Shown: positions 46,951-55,975 of the stretch, piece by piece
How positions within the stretch are numbered: position 1 is the first letter of the stretch
Layout of the letters: each line of letters opens with the position of its first letter
The notes under the pieces: generated by a model
What the model was told of the DNA's origin: nothing
What the model saw: only the letters and a program-made list of their open reading frames with translations
The model's database searches: none
Origin: Polymorphobacter megasporae
Lineage (GTDB): Bacteria; Pseudomonadota; Alphaproteobacteria; Sphingomonadales; Sphingomonadaceae
NCBI RefSeq assembly: GCF_018982885.2
Contig: NZ_CP081848.1
Coordinates: 3,286,001 to 3,350,000 of the forward strand
DNA length: 64,000 bases
Direction of reading: 5' to 3'
Translations under genes and position numbers: made by a program

Positions 46951-47005
46951 ATCGCTCGATACTGCGAGTCATTCTCAATCGCAAGCTTGTTGCGAATGAA
47001 AATCA
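46951..47005 (-). promoter_or_regulatory. Fur-like iron box region of the siderophore receptor
   Basis: About 55 bases of AT-rich DNA hold TGCGAGTCATTCTCAATCGC and TTGCGAATGAAAATCAATAC. These give the TTGAGAATGACTCGCA and ATTGATTTTCATTCGC patterns on the receptor strand, which resemble overlapping Fur sites. This predicts iron repression of the receptor and perhaps of the PKHD gene. Confidence 0.65.
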
Positions 47006-47063
47006 ATACGGGTTCGCACCGGCATTCGATCGTATGGTCCGCAGGCACACGACGACCGTCGGA

Positions 47064-47209
47064 AATTGCTGTCCTACACCCCGTCTGTGCGCGTATTTTC
47101 CACGCGTGATGACGACCGACCCTCATTTCTCGACGAAGAAAAACAGCCGATCCGGTTCGCCGGGGGTGGATTCTGGCTCGACATGGCGTCAACTTCGTCA
47201 ACTTCCGAC
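47064..47209 (+). repeat. Partial CTGTCCTACA repeat with the second motif
   Basis: The left end TTGCTGTCCTACACCCCG is clear at 47066, but the right end is degraded (CCTCATTTCTCGACG). About 120 bases on, GGCGTCAACTTCGTCAACTT (47185-47204) is the paired second motif. It lies between the receptor promoter and the DAHP synthase gene. Confidence 0.6.
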
Positions 47210-47278
47210 TGCCGCGACGAACCCGATCCGTGCCGCATCGGCTTGTCAGGCGCGTCGAAGGTCCGCATGGAAGCACCC

Positions 47279-48655
47279 ATGACGACGACTTGGACCCCCG
47301 ATAGCTGGCGCGACCGCGAGGCGCGGCAGCTTCCCGTTTACCCCGACGCCGCGGTGCTCGCCGCGACCGAGGCCGAGCTGCGGACGTATCCGCCGCTGGT
47401 GTTTGCCGGCGAGGCGCGCGACCTGACGGCGCAATTGGCCGACGTTGCGGCGGGCAAGGCGTTCCTGATGCAGGGAGGCGACTGCGCCGAAAGCTTCGCC
47501 GATTTCCACCCGAACAATATCCGCGACACCTTCCGCGTCCTGCTCCAGATGGCGGTCGTCCTGACCTTCGCGTCGAAGCTGCCGGTGGTGAAGGTCGGGC
47601 GGATGGCGGGGCAGTTCGCCAAGCCGCGCTCGGGCGACACCGAGACGGTCGACGGCGTCGAACTGCCGAGCTACCGCGGCGACAACATCAACGGTCTCGA
47701 CTTCACCGCGGCGTCGCGGACCCCCGACCCGGCGCGGATGATGCGCGGCTATATGCAGTCGGCGGCGACGCTCAACCTGCTGCGTGCCTTTGCCAGCGGC
47801 GGTTATGCGAGTCTCCATCAGGTCCACCAGTGGAACCTCGACTTCGGCGGGCGTTCGCTGTGGAGCGAGCAGTATCAGGCGCTCGCCGACCGGATCGGCG
47901 AGGCGCTCGACTTCATGGCGGCGTGCGGCATCTCGCCCGAGACCGTGCCGCAGCTCAAGGGAACGAGCTTCTTCACCAGCCACGAGGCGTTGCTGCTTGG
48001 CTACGAACAGGCCCTGACGCGGCAGGACAGCCTGACCGGCGACTGGTACGACACCTCGGCGCACATGCTGTGGATCGGCGACCGGACGCGCTTCGCCGGG
48101 TCGGCGCACGTCGAGTTCCTCCGCGGGGTCGGCAATCCGATCGGGCTCAAGGTCGGGCCGTCGATCACCGTCGACGACCTGCTGCGCCTGACCGACACGC
48201 TCAACCCGGGCAACGTCCCCGGGCGGCTGACGCTGATCGCGCGCTTCGGCGCCGATCAGGTCGAGGGCGCCCTGCCCCGGCTGGTCCGCGCGATCGCCCG
48301 CGAAGGGCGCTCGGTCGTCTGGTCGTGCGACCCGATGCACGGCAACACCGTCAAGGCGGCGGGCGGCTACAAGACGCGTCCGTTCGATCTGATCCTGCGC
48401 GAGGTCCGCAGCTTCTTCGCGGTTCACCGCGCCGAGGGCACCCACGCCGGCGGCATCCACGTCGAGATGACCGGGCAGGACGTCACCGAATGCACCGGCG
48501 GCGCGATCGCGATCACCGACGAGGGGCTGGCCGACCGCTACGAGACGCAGTGTGACCCGCGCCTCAACGCCAGCCAGGCGCTCGAACTTGCGTTCCTGCT
48601 CGCCGATTGCCTCAAGGCGGAGAAAGCCGACCGCGATCACCGGGCGGCTGCCTGA
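47279..48655 (+). CDS. Class II 3-deoxy-7-phosphoheptulonate synthase
   Basis: A 458-residue plant-type (class II) DAHP synthase, the first enzyme of aromatic amino-acid synthesis, joining PEP and erythrose-4-phosphate. It shows [14 protein letters not shown], the metal and PEP region [10 protein letters not shown] with its cysteine, [42 protein letters not shown] and [18 protein letters not shown] 47279 follows GGAAG; another in-frame ATG at 47267 adds only four residues. Confidence 0.96.
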   Translation: MTTTWTPDSWRDREARQLPVYPDAAVLAATEAELRTYPPLVFAGEARDLTAQLADVAAGKAFLMQGGDCAESFADFHPNNIRDTFRVLLQMAVVLTFASKLPVVKVGRMAGQFAKPRSGDTETVDGVELPSYRGDNINGLDFTAASRTPDPARMMRGYMQSAATLNLLRAFASGGYASLHQVHQWNLDFGGRSLWSEQYQALADRIGEALDFMAACGISPETVPQLKGTSFFTSHEALLLGYEQALTRQDSLTGDWYDTSAHMLWIGDRTRFAGSAHVEFLRGVGNPIGLKVGPSITVDDLLRLTDTLNPGNVPGRLTLIARFGADQVEGALPRLVRAIAREGRSVVWSCDPMHGNTVKAAGGYKTRPFDLILREVRSFFAVHRAEGTHAGGIHVEMTGQDVTECTGGAIAITDEGLADRYETQCDPRLNASQALELAFLLADCLKAEKADRDHRAAA

Positions 48656-48720
48656 TACGCGATCTGCTCTGCGGCGGCTTGACTAAGCGACCGATGCGCC
48701 GGTATTGACGCGCCTCGCTC

Positions 48721-48795
48721 GGCCCCTTCGTCTAGCGGTTAGGACGCGGCCCTCTCACGGCTGAAGCACGGGTTCGATTCCCGTAGGGGTCACCA
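48721..48795 (+). tRNA. tRNA-Glu (anticodon CTC)
   Basis: A plus-strand cloverleaf: acceptor GGCCCCT/AGGGGTC, D-arm GTCTAGCGGTTAGGAC, anticodon stem CGGCC/GGCTG with loop CTCTCAC (anticodon CTC), T-arm CGGGTTCGATTCCCG, and encoded CCA at 48793-48795. Confidence 0.97.
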
Positions 48796-48851
48796 TCACA
48801 TCGCCGATCGATTGGGCTGGCATACGTTGTCGGCGCTTGGCGCAGCATAAA

Positions 48852-48935
48852 CTGCTGTCCTACACCATGGCTAAGCCTGTATTCTAACTTCCTTGAGTCG
48901 CCACCGGGCGGCGCGGCGTGTTCTTTCTCATTGTG
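48852..48935 (+). repeat. CTGTCCTACA/TTCTCAT repeat
   Basis: One of the best copies: CTGCTGTCCTACACC on the left, core GTCGCCACCGGGCGGCGCGG and right end GTTCTTTCTCATTGTGG. It follows tRNA-Glu by 57 bases. The paired motif lies about 105 bases downstream (49036-49068). Confidence 0.88.
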
Positions 48936-49035
48936 GCGCAAATTTCGGATTCCGCGAGGCGCGGCTGCGGCGGCTAATTTCCGTCGCTGCCTTTCGACGA
49001 ACGTTTAGGCGCTCCCCGGACGCTGAAAATTGATG

Positions 49036-49068
49036 TCCAAATCCGTGAACTTCGTGTGACCTTTCGAC
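49036..49068 (+). repeat. Second motif of the composite repeat
   Basis: CCGTGAACTTCGTGTGACCT followed by TTCGACGATG matches the GTGGACTTGTGTAACCTTCG pattern that follows the repeat at other loci. The rest of the region from 48796 to 49217 holds no gene. Confidence 0.6.
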
Positions 49069-49217
49069 GATGTGACCGGGGCATGGCGGGGCGGCCCCGT
49101 CAGGTTGTGGGTTGCGCGCACAAGATTGAACCGCCCGCTACGCCGGTTGTTACAGCTCGCACGGGTGACGGAGGTGGCGATGGCGACAGGTAACCGCGGG
49201 GTCCGGCCCTGACGATC

Positions 49218-49886
49218 GTGCTTCCCACCCGCCGCGTCGAACCGCGCATTCTTGTCGTCATCGCGCTGGTCTGCGCGGTGCTGTGGGGCGTCGCGCATCT
49301 CGGCTCGGAGGTCGGCGAGGGCGATACCGCCGCGTTCGACCGCGCCGTCCTGCTCGCCTTCCGCCAGACCGCCGATCCAAATTTGACGATCGGGCCGCTA
49401 TGGCTGCGCGAGACGGCGCGCGACGTTACCGCACTCGGCGGCTTCACCGTCTTGACCTTGGTGACGCTCGCGGCGGTCGCGGTCCTGCTCGTCTATGACC
49501 GCCGGCGTCAGGCATTCGTGTTCGGCACGACCGCGGTCGTCGCGCAGGTTGCAGCGGAGGTGATCAAGCATTTCGTTGGACGCGAGCGGCCGACGTTCGT
49601 CACCCAGTATGACCTGATTAGCTCGTCGAGCTTCCCCAGCGGCCATTCGATGATGGCCCCGGCGGTCTACTTCACCCTTGCCGCGATTATCGCCGCCGGG
49701 GAATTGCGCCCGGCGGCGCGGCGGCTGCTGATGGCGGGAAGCGTCGTCCTCGTCGTCGCGATCGGAATCAGCCGGGTTTACCTCGGGGTCCATTGGCCGA
49801 CCGATGTCGTCGCCGGCTGGGCGCTCGGCTCGGCGATCGCACTTGTCGCGTGGACAGCGTTGCAGCAGCGGCGGAGCACCGTATAG
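49218..49886 (+). CDS. PAP2-family membrane phosphatase
   Basis: A 222-residue integral membrane phosphatase of the PAP2/undecaprenyl-diphosphate phosphatase type. The three motifs are KHFVGRERP (KxxxxxxRP), SSFPSGHSM (PSGH) and SRVYLGVHWPTDVV (SRxxxxxHxxxD). It has about six membrane helices. It likely dephosphorylates lipid phosphates such as undecaprenyl diphosphate or phosphatidate. The start is GTG 49218. A membrane protein gene follows after 35 bases. Confidence 0.92.
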   Translation: MLPTRRVEPRILVVIALVCAVLWGVAHLGSEVGEGDTAAFDRAVLLAFRQTADPNLTIGPLWLRETARDVTALGGFTVLTLVTLAAVAVLLVYDRRRQAFVFGTTAVVAQVAAEVIKHFVGRERPTFVTQYDLISSSSFPSGHSMMAPAVYFTLAAIIAAGELRPAARRLLMAGSVVLVVAIGISRVYLGVHWPTDVVAGWALGSAIALVAWTALQQRRSTV

Positions 49887-49921
49887 CGTTCGACTGTAAC
49901 GACAAACCGAACTGGACCTCG

Positions 49922-51451
49922 ATGACCAAAGCGAGCGGGCGCGCGATCGTCCTCGTCAAATGGTGGAGCGCGGTGCTCGCGGGCGCGCTGCTCATCCTTG
50001 CCGTCGTCGCGGTCAATGGCCATCCGACGGTGTTTACCGACACCGACGATTATTACGCGCTGGGCAAGGAGCTGATGACCGATATCGGGCTCGGGCCGCC
50101 GCCGCCCGAACTGTCCGACGCCGACGTCGCCCAGGCCAAGATCGACCGGCACATGGGACTGACCCAGATGGCGTCGCGCTCGGCGATCTACAGCGTGTTC
50201 CTGTACGTCACCGAATCGGCCGGGACGCTGTGGCTCGTCGCGCTGGCGCAGGCATCGGCGGTGAGCTGGCTGGTGCTGCTGCTGTGGCGTACCGCGCTGC
50301 CCGCCGAGCCGCGCTGGAGTGCACTCGTCGCGCTCACGGTCATCGCCGTCGTCTCGCCGCTGCCGTTCTTCGCCGCCTTCGCGATGCCCGACATCTTTGC
50401 CGGTGTCGTCGTCGTCGCAGCGGTGCTGATCCTCGTCTACGGCGACCGGCTTGGGCGGTGGGAACGGCGCGCGGTCGGGGCGCTGCTGACGATCGCGCTC
50501 GCGGTCCACACCTCGCACATCCTGTTCATGGTCCCCCTGCTCGGGATCGGCGGGCTGATGCTGATCTGGCTCAAGGCCGGGCGGCGCGCGGCGGCAGGGC
50601 GGCTGACTAGCGTCGGGGTCGCGATCGTCGTCGCCCTTGCCGCCAACAGCCTTTACGGCGCGGTCGTCCGCCTCGAGACCGGCGAGCCGCTGCGCAACCA
50701 GCCATTCCTCACCGCCCGCCTGCTCGCCGACGGGCCGGGGCGAACGTACCTCCGCCACGCCTGCGCGAAGGGGAATGTCTACACCTTATGCGGGTATAAG
50801 GCGAAGCCGCTGAGCAATTCGGAGGATGTCCTCTGGTCCGACCTGCCCAAGAACGGCGTGTTCATGCTCGCCGACTATAAGACGCGGGTCGAACTCGAAG
50901 AACAGGAGCCGCGCTTCGTCCTCGGCACACTGGCGTATGCGCCGGGTGCCCAGCTCGCCGCCTCGCTCAAGAACTGGGGGCAACAGCTGATCCTGATCTT
51001 TGTCGAGGATCCGATCCGCAATCCGCATTTCTATTTGACCGACCCGTACTGGCGGCAGACCAACCTGCCGCCGGTCATCGAGCGCGTCGCCGACTGCGGC
51101 AAAAACTTCAAAGGCTGCCCGTCGCGGCTGACGATGGCGCAATCGCGGTCGTGGCACGGGGCGTGGCTGATCGCGGCAGCGGCGGCACTCGCACTCGCCG
51201 CGACCGTCATCCGCCAACGCATGACGGCCCAGCCCGGGGCGGCGCGCGGTGACGACCGCCGCCTGCTGGCGGTGGCGATCATGTTCGCCGCCGGTGTGAT
51301 CCTCAACGCCGCGGTCTGCGGCATCCTGTCGGGACCGTTCCCGCGTTACCAGTCGCGGATCGTCTGGCTGATCCCGGCGGGAGCGGTGCTGCTGCTGACG
51401 CGGCTGCGGCGCGAGCGGCGGCATGGGGATGGTATAGCCACCCTGGCCTGA
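49922..51451 (+). CDS. Polytopic membrane protein of unknown function
   Basis: A 509-residue protein with about ten hydrophobic segments. The first is a single helix at residues 12-32, followed by a short loop FTDTDDYYALGKELM that recalls the acidic first loop of GT-C glycosyltransferases. The middle is hydrophobic (VSPLPFFAAFAMPDIFAGVV), and a soluble loop at about 250-370 is followed by terminal helices. No specific family is recognised. ATG 49922 starts the protein. It follows the PAP2 gene and may be cotranscribed, so a cell-envelope lipid or glycan role is possible. Confidence 0.75.
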   Translation: MTKASGRAIVLVKWWSAVLAGALLILAVVAVNGHPTVFTDTDDYYALGKELMTDIGLGPPPPELSDADVAQAKIDRHMGLTQMASRSAIYSVFLYVTESAGTLWLVALAQASAVSWLVLLLWRTALPAEPRWSALVALTVIAVVSPLPFFAAFAMPDIFAGVVVVAAVLILVYGDRLGRWERRAVGALLTIALAVHTSHILFMVPLLGIGGLMLIWLKAGRRAAAGRLTSVGVAIVVALAANSLYGAVVRLETGEPLRNQPFLTARLLADGPGRTYLRHACAKGNVYTLCGYKAKPLSNSEDVLWSDLPKNGVFMLADYKTRVELEEQEPRFVLGTLAYAPGAQLAASLKNWGQQLILIFVEDPIRNPHFYLTDPYWRQTNLPPVIERVADCGKNFKGCPSRLTMAQSRSWHGAWLIAAAAALALAATVIRQRMTAQPGAARGDDRRLLAVAIMFAAGVILNAAVCGILSGPFPRYQSRIVWLIPAGAVLLLTRLRRERRHGDGIATLA

Positions 51452-51553
51452 CGACCGGCGCGCCGAATTCGCGGCGGCGTCGCCGGGGCTGGCGTCAAGC
51501 GAGCGGACGCGACTATTAGCTGACGACATCACCTCCTCCTTGAAAGTTCGCTC

Positions 51554-53359
51554 ATGCTCCGCGCAGCGCTGCTCGCCGTCACCCTCCTTTCCGGCACCGC
51601 GGCGGTCGCGCAGCCCACGCCTCCCCCAGCGGCGACGGCGACAACTCCCGCGGCGCAGCTCAAGGCGCTGTTTCACGAAAGCGACGAGGGGCAGCTCAAG
51701 CGCAATCCGATCCAGGCGCTCGTCCGCGGCGACCCGCGCTACGCCAACGAGTTCGGCGATTATATCACCGACGCTTATTACGCCGCCGAGAAGCAGGCCG
51801 CCGTCGACGAGCTCGCGGCGCTGGCGAAGATCGACCGCAAGGCGCTCAACGCCAACGACCGGATCAGCTACGACGTCTTCAAATGGCAGCGCACGACCGA
51901 CCTCAAGGGCTATGATCCCGCGCTGCTGCGAACAGCGACCGACCGCCCGATCGACCATTTCTCGGGCTTCCAGACCTTCATGCCCGACCTGTCGTCGGGT
52001 GAAGGCGCGGCCCCGTTCAAGACTGTTGCCGACTATGACAACAACCTCAAGCGGCTCGCCGGTTACGTCGTCCTGCTCGATCGCTCGATCGGGCGGATGC
52101 AGCATGGGCTCGCCGATGGCGTGACCAACCCCAAGCTCGTCATGCAGAACGTCGTCGGCCAGCTCGATGCGCTCAACGCCGAGGGGGTCGAGGGCTCGAC
52201 CTTCTACAAGCCGGTCAAGAAGTTCCCCGACAGCATTCCCGCCGCCGACCGGACGCGCCTGACCGCAGCCTATGCCGCGTTCATTCGCGACCAGCTGATT
52301 CCGGCACACACCCGCCTCCGCGACTTCATCCGCGACGTCTATTTGCCGAAGGCGCGGACAACGGTCGGGCTCGGTGCGATCCCGGGAGGGCCGGCGTATT
52401 ATCGCTATCTCGTCGCGTCGACGACGACGACCGACATGACCCCCGAGGCAATCCACGCGCTCGGCCTGAGCGAGGTCGATCGCATCCATGCGGCCGAGGA
52501 GAAGGTCAAGGATGCCGCCGGCTTCAAGGGCACGCTGGCTGAATTCGCCAACTTCATGCGGACCGACCCGCGCTTCGCCCCCGCCACCCGCGAGGCGATG
52601 CGCGAAGACTTTCTCGCGATCGACAAGCGCGTGATGGCGGTCGTCGGCACGGAGTTCTCGACGATCCCCAAGTCGGCGCTCGAGATTCGCCCTGTCCCGG
52701 CGTACAAGGAAAAGACCGAGGCCGCCGGTTCGTATCAGGGCGGCACCCCCGACGGATCGCGCCCCGGCACCTTCTATTACGACGCCTACGATCTGCCGTC
52801 GCGCTTCACCTGGGGCTTCGAGACGCTGTTCCTCCACGAGGGCATCCCCGGGCACCATTTCCAGATCAGCCTCGCGCAGGAAAATACGTCGCTTCCGGCA
52901 TTCCAGCGCTTCGGCGGCAACACCGCTTATGTCGAGGGTTGGGCGCTGTATTCGGAGAGCCTCGGCTATGAGATGGGCTTCTACAAAGACCCGTACCAGG
53001 ATTACGGCCACCTCAACGACGAGATCCTGCGCGCGATGCGACTGGTGGTCGACACCGGCATCCACAGCCAGGGCTGGACCCGCGATCAGGCGATCAAATA
53101 CATGCTCGACAATTCGGCGATGGGAAAGACCGACGCGACCGCCGAGGTCGAGCGCTACATCGCCATCCCGTCACAGGCGCTCGCCTACAAGGTCGGGCAG
53201 TTGACGATCCGCCGCCTGCGGACCAAGGCCGAAGCCGAGCTTGGTGCGAAATTCGACATTCGTGCGTTTCACGCGCAGGTGCTGATGTCGGGAGCGCTGC
53301 CGATGGCGGTGCTTGAAAGCAAGATCGACGACTGGATCGCCGCGACCAAGCGGACCTGA
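51554..53359 (+). CDS. DUF885 family metallopeptidase-like protein
   Basis: A 601-residue exported protein with a signal peptide (LRAALLAVTLLSGTAAVAQ). Its DUF885 domain holds the zinc-binding-like motif LFLHEGIPGHHFQISLAQEN near residue 435, with a downstream glutamate in YVEGWALYSESLGYE. The segment AMRLVVDTGIHSQGWTRDQA is also typical. Members are thought to be periplasmic peptidases; the substrate is unknown. ATG 51554 opens the signal peptide. A small exported protein gene follows after 12 bases. Confidence 0.9.
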   Translation: MLRAALLAVTLLSGTAAVAQPTPPPAATATTPAAQLKALFHESDEGQLKRNPIQALVRGDPRYANEFGDYITDAYYAAEKQAAVDELAALAKIDRKALNANDRISYDVFKWQRTTDLKGYDPALLRTATDRPIDHFSGFQTFMPDLSSGEGAAPFKTVADYDNNLKRLAGYVVLLDRSIGRMQHGLADGVTNPKLVMQNVVGQLDALNAEGVEGSTFYKPVKKFPDSIPAADRTRLTAAYAAFIRDQLIPAHTRLRDFIRDVYLPKARTTVGLGAIPGGPAYYRYLVASTTTTDMTPEAIHALGLSEVDRIHAAEEKVKDAAGFKGTLAEFANFMRTDPRFAPATREAMREDFLAIDKRVMAVVGTEFSTIPKSALEIRPVPAYKEKTEAAGSYQGGTPDGSRPGTFYYDAYDLPSRFTWGFETLFLHEGIPGHHFQISLAQENTSLPAFQRFGGNTAYVEGWALYSESLGYEMGFYKDPYQDYGHLNDEILRAMRLVVDTGIHSQGWTRDQAIKYMLDNSAMGKTDATAEVERYIAIPSQALAYKVGQLTIRRLRTKAEAELGAKFDIRAFHAQVLMSGALPMAVLESKIDDWIAATKRT

Positions 53360-53371
53360 GGAGACAAGACG

Positions 53372-53989
53372 ATGAAGACGATGTTCGCGGCGCTGGCCGC
53401 TACCCTGCTCGCCACCGGCGCGTCGGCCGACCTGATGAAGCCCGCTGCGCCGATCGTCGTTCGCGGCACGATCACCGCGGTCGATCCGACGGGCGCACTT
53501 AGCGTCAAGTCGAACGACGGCACCCCGCTGACCGTCGTCCTCGCTCCCGGAGCCAAGGTTGCAGCGCTGAGCAAGATCGGCCTCGACGACATCAAGGCGA
53601 ACAGCTTCATCGGCACCGCCGCCAAGCCGGGCAAGAACGGCGTCCTCGAAGCGACCGAGGTCCACGTTTTCGCCGAATCGATGCGCGGCCTCGGAGAGGG
53701 CCACCGCGCGTGGGACCAGGGTCCGACGAGCACGATGACAAACGGCAATGTCGGCAAGGTCGGCACGATCCGCCACCACAGCGGGCGGACGTTGACGGTC
53801 GATTACAAGGGCGGGACGCAGGAAGTCGTCGTGCCCGCGAACACACCGATCGTGTCGTTCGTCGAGGGCAGTGCCGCGCAGCTTGTGCCCGGCGCGCATA
53901 TCTTCGCGTTCACGATGCGGACCCCCGACGGCAAGCTCGCGACGAATCAGGTCGCGGTCGGACTGAAGGGCGTCGTGCCGCCGATGTAA
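53372..53989 (+). CDS. Exported beta-rich hypothetical protein
   Basis: A 205-residue protein with a signal peptide (MKTMFAALAATLLATGASA). It has repeated short beta-rich blocks such as VVRGTITAVDPTGALSVKSN and GKVGTIRHHSGRTLTVDYKG, each followed by a VVVPANTPIVSFVEG-like strand. This resembles DUF5666-type OB-fold repeats, but I cannot assign it firmly. It lies directly downstream of the DUF885 gene. Confidence 0.75.
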   Translation: MKTMFAALAATLLATGASADLMKPAAPIVVRGTITAVDPTGALSVKSNDGTPLTVVLAPGAKVAALSKIGLDDIKANSFIGTAAKPGKNGVLEATEVHVFAESMRGLGEGHRAWDQGPTSTMTNGNVGKVGTIRHHSGRTLTVDYKGGTQEVVVPANTPIVSFVEGSAAQLVPGAHIFAFTMRTPDGKLATNQVAVGLKGVVPPM

Positions 53990-53997
53990 GTCGAACC

Positions 53998-54127
53998 TAC
54001 CCCTCCCCTTCAGGGGAGGGGCGAGAGACGGTGTCCTTGCACCGGCCCGGGGGTGGGGTCTTCTTCAGACGGATCGCTCGCAGCGACCGCCCCACCCCCG
54101 GTCCCTCCCCCAAGAGTAAGGGGAGAA
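53998..54127. repeat. CCCTCCCC-type palindromic element
   Basis: A composite of CCCCTCCCCTTCAGGGGAGG, GGCGAGAGACGG, CCGGCCCGGGGGTGGGG and, at the far end, CCCCACCCCCGG and CCTCCCCC. The copy at 63869-64000 has the same order of blocks in the same orientation. It lies between the exported protein gene and mobA. Confidence 0.88.
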
Positions 54128-54133
54128 GAAAAG

Positions 54134-54640
54134 CTAAAGATCCCCTGGTCGGTTGACGTTGCGGATCGGCCCGATGTCGACTCCCGTCGCACCCGTCAGC
54201 GCGACCCAGCCGCGAAGCGAGCGGTCATCGCTGTGGGCGAGGTGGAGTTCGATTACCCCCGCCAATCCAACCGGCCACAGCGCAAGCAGAGGTTGGCCGA
54301 GGACAAACGCAGGCCCCTCCCCCAGCGCCTCGCGGAGCTCGAGCGGCAACTCGGGCAGGTCGCACCCGCTCGTCAGCACCGCATCGTAGCCCCCGGCGGC
54401 GGCGTGGCGTAGAGCGGCGCACAGCCCGCCGAGCGGACCGAGCCCGGGGGCCGGGCGGTCGGGGATCGAGACCTCGCCGGGATAATCTCGCCCGACCACG
54501 ACGAGGTCCGATACCTGCGGCCGCAGACGGGTGATCACATGCTCGATCAGCGGCTTGCCGCGCCACTCGGCCATCGCCTTGTCGCTGCCGAACCGGCTCG
54601 ATGCGCCCCCCGCAAGGATCGCGCCGAGAACGCCGGTCAT
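54134..54640 (-). CDS. mobA: Molybdenum cofactor guanylyltransferase
   Basis: A 168-residue MobA that attaches GMP to molybdopterin for DMSO-reductase-type enzymes. The nucleotide-binding motif [14 protein letters not shown] opens the protein, followed by [13 protein letters not shown] and the metal-binding [10 protein letters not shown]. The C-terminus with [13 protein letters not shown] and NVNRPGDL is short but complete. ATG 54640 overlaps the stop of the upstream isovaleryl-CoA dehydrogenase gene (ATGA), an unusual pairing that could couple translation. Confidence 0.94.
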   Translation of the reverse strand: MTGVLGAILAGGASSRFGSDKAMAEWRGKPLIEHVITRLRPQVSDLVVVGRDYPGEVSIPDRPAPGLGPLGGLCAALRHAAAGGYDAVLTSGCDLPELPLELREALGEGPAFVLGQPLLALWPVGLAGVIELHLAHSDDRSLRGWVALTGATGVDIGPIRNVNRPGDL

Positions 54641-55800
54641 GCGGTCTCGTCGAACAATTCACGTCCGATCAGATAGCGGCGGATCTCGCTCGTTCCCGCG
54701 CCGATCTCGTACAGCTTGGCATCGCGGAGCAGGCGACCGGTCGAATATTCGTTGATATAGCCGTTGCCGCCGAGCGCCTGAATCGCCTCCAACGCCATCC
54801 AAGTCGCCTTTTCGGCAGCGTAGAGGATGCAGCCCGCGGCATCCTTGCGTGTCGTTTCGCCCCGGTCGCACGCCTGCGCGACGGCATAGGTGTAGGCCTG
54901 CGCGGTCGACAGCGCGACGTACATGTCGGCGATCTTCCCCTGCATCAGCTGGAATTCACCGATCGCTTGGCCGAACTGCTTGCGCTCATGGATGTACGGC
55001 ACAACGACGTCGAGGCATGCCTGCATGATCCCGAGCGGACCGCCTGCCAGAACGACGCGCTCGTAATCGAGCCCCGACATCAGCACCTGAACGCCGCGCC
55101 CTTCAATCCCGAGGACGTTTTCGAACGGCACTTCGCAATCCTCGAAGACGAGTTCGCAGGTGTCCGACCCGCGCATCCCGAGCTTGTCGAGCTTCTGCGC
55201 GGTCGAGAACCCCGCCATGCCACGCTCGATCAGAAAGGCGGTGATGCCCTTCGCCCCGGCGTTGGCATCGGTCTTGCCGTAGACGACGAGCGTGTCGGCG
55301 CCCGGGCCGTTGGTGATCCAGAACTTCGACCCATTGAGGACGTAGCGGTCGTTGCGTTTTTCCGCGCGCAGTCGCATCGACACGACGTCGGAGCCCGAAC
55401 CACTCTCGGACATCGCGAGGCTGCCGAGATGCTCGCCCGAGATGAGCTTGGGCAGATATTTCGTCTTCTGCTCGGCCGTCCCCCAGCGCGCGATCTGGTT
55501 GATGCACAGGTTCGAATGCGCGCCATAGCTCAGGCCGACGCTCGCCGACGCGCGGCTGATCTCCTCGACCGCGACGACGTGCGCGAGATAGCCAAGCCCG
55601 GCGCCGCCGTCGGCCTCGGGGACGGTGATCCCGTGGAGCCCGAGGTCGCCGAGCTTCGGCCACAGGTCGCGCGGGAAAACATTGTCGGTGTCGATCGCGG
55701 CGGCGCGCGGCGCGATTTCGGCAGCGGCGAAGGCGCGAACCGACTCGCGGATCATGTCGATGGTCTCGCCATGGGCGAAGTTGAGCGTGGACAGGGTCAT
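54637..55800 (-). CDS. ivd: Isovaleryl-CoA dehydrogenase
   Basis: A 387-residue flavin enzyme of leucine breakdown. The middle domain shows [16 protein letters not shown] and [18 protein letters not shown]. The C-terminal domain has the diagnostic [20 protein letters not shown] with the catalytic glutamate, a pattern particular to isovaleryl-CoA dehydrogenases. It ends [20 protein letters not shown]. No other leucine-pathway genes are visible in the window. It overlaps mobA by four bases. Confidence 0.93.
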   Translation of the reverse strand: MTLSTLNFAHGETIDMIRESVRAFAAAEIAPRAAAIDTDNVFPRDLWPKLGDLGLHGITVPEADGGAGLGYLAHVVAVEEISRASASVGLSYGAHSNLCINQIARWGTAEQKTKYLPKLISGEHLGSLAMSESGSGSDVVSMRLRAEKRNDRYVLNGSKFWITNGPGADTLVVYGKTDANAGAKGITAFLIERGMAGFSTAQKLDKLGMRGSDTCELVFEDCEVPFENVLGIEGRGVQVLMSGLDYERVVLAGGPLGIMQACLDVVVPYIHERKQFGQAIGEFQLMQGKIADMYVALSTAQAYTYAVAQACDRGETTRKDAAGCILYAAEKATWMALEAIQALGGNGYINEYSTGRLLRDAKLYEIGAGTSEIRRYLIGRELFDETA

Positions 55801-55897
55801 CGGGCGCCTATGCGGTGAGGATCGAACGCTGACCGTTAAACAGTCGGCTCGACCGCGAACAGAGCCAAGTCGTCACGCAGCCTTGGCAAGCGCAGGC

Positions 55898-55931
55898 AAA
55901 AAAACTGCGCGCAACCGGAGTTGCGCGCAGT
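55898..55931 (-). terminator. Intrinsic terminator of the PEP-CTERM gene
   Basis: On the minus strand a 12-bp perfect stem, ACTGCGCGCAAC / GTTGCGCGCAGT (55904-55931), is followed by a run of seven T, giving a classical rho-independent terminator 45 bases after the gene's stop. Confidence 0.9.
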
Positions 55932-55975
55932 CATTTCGATTTCGGGCCCCGAAAGGCTCGGAACGCGTCGATCGC

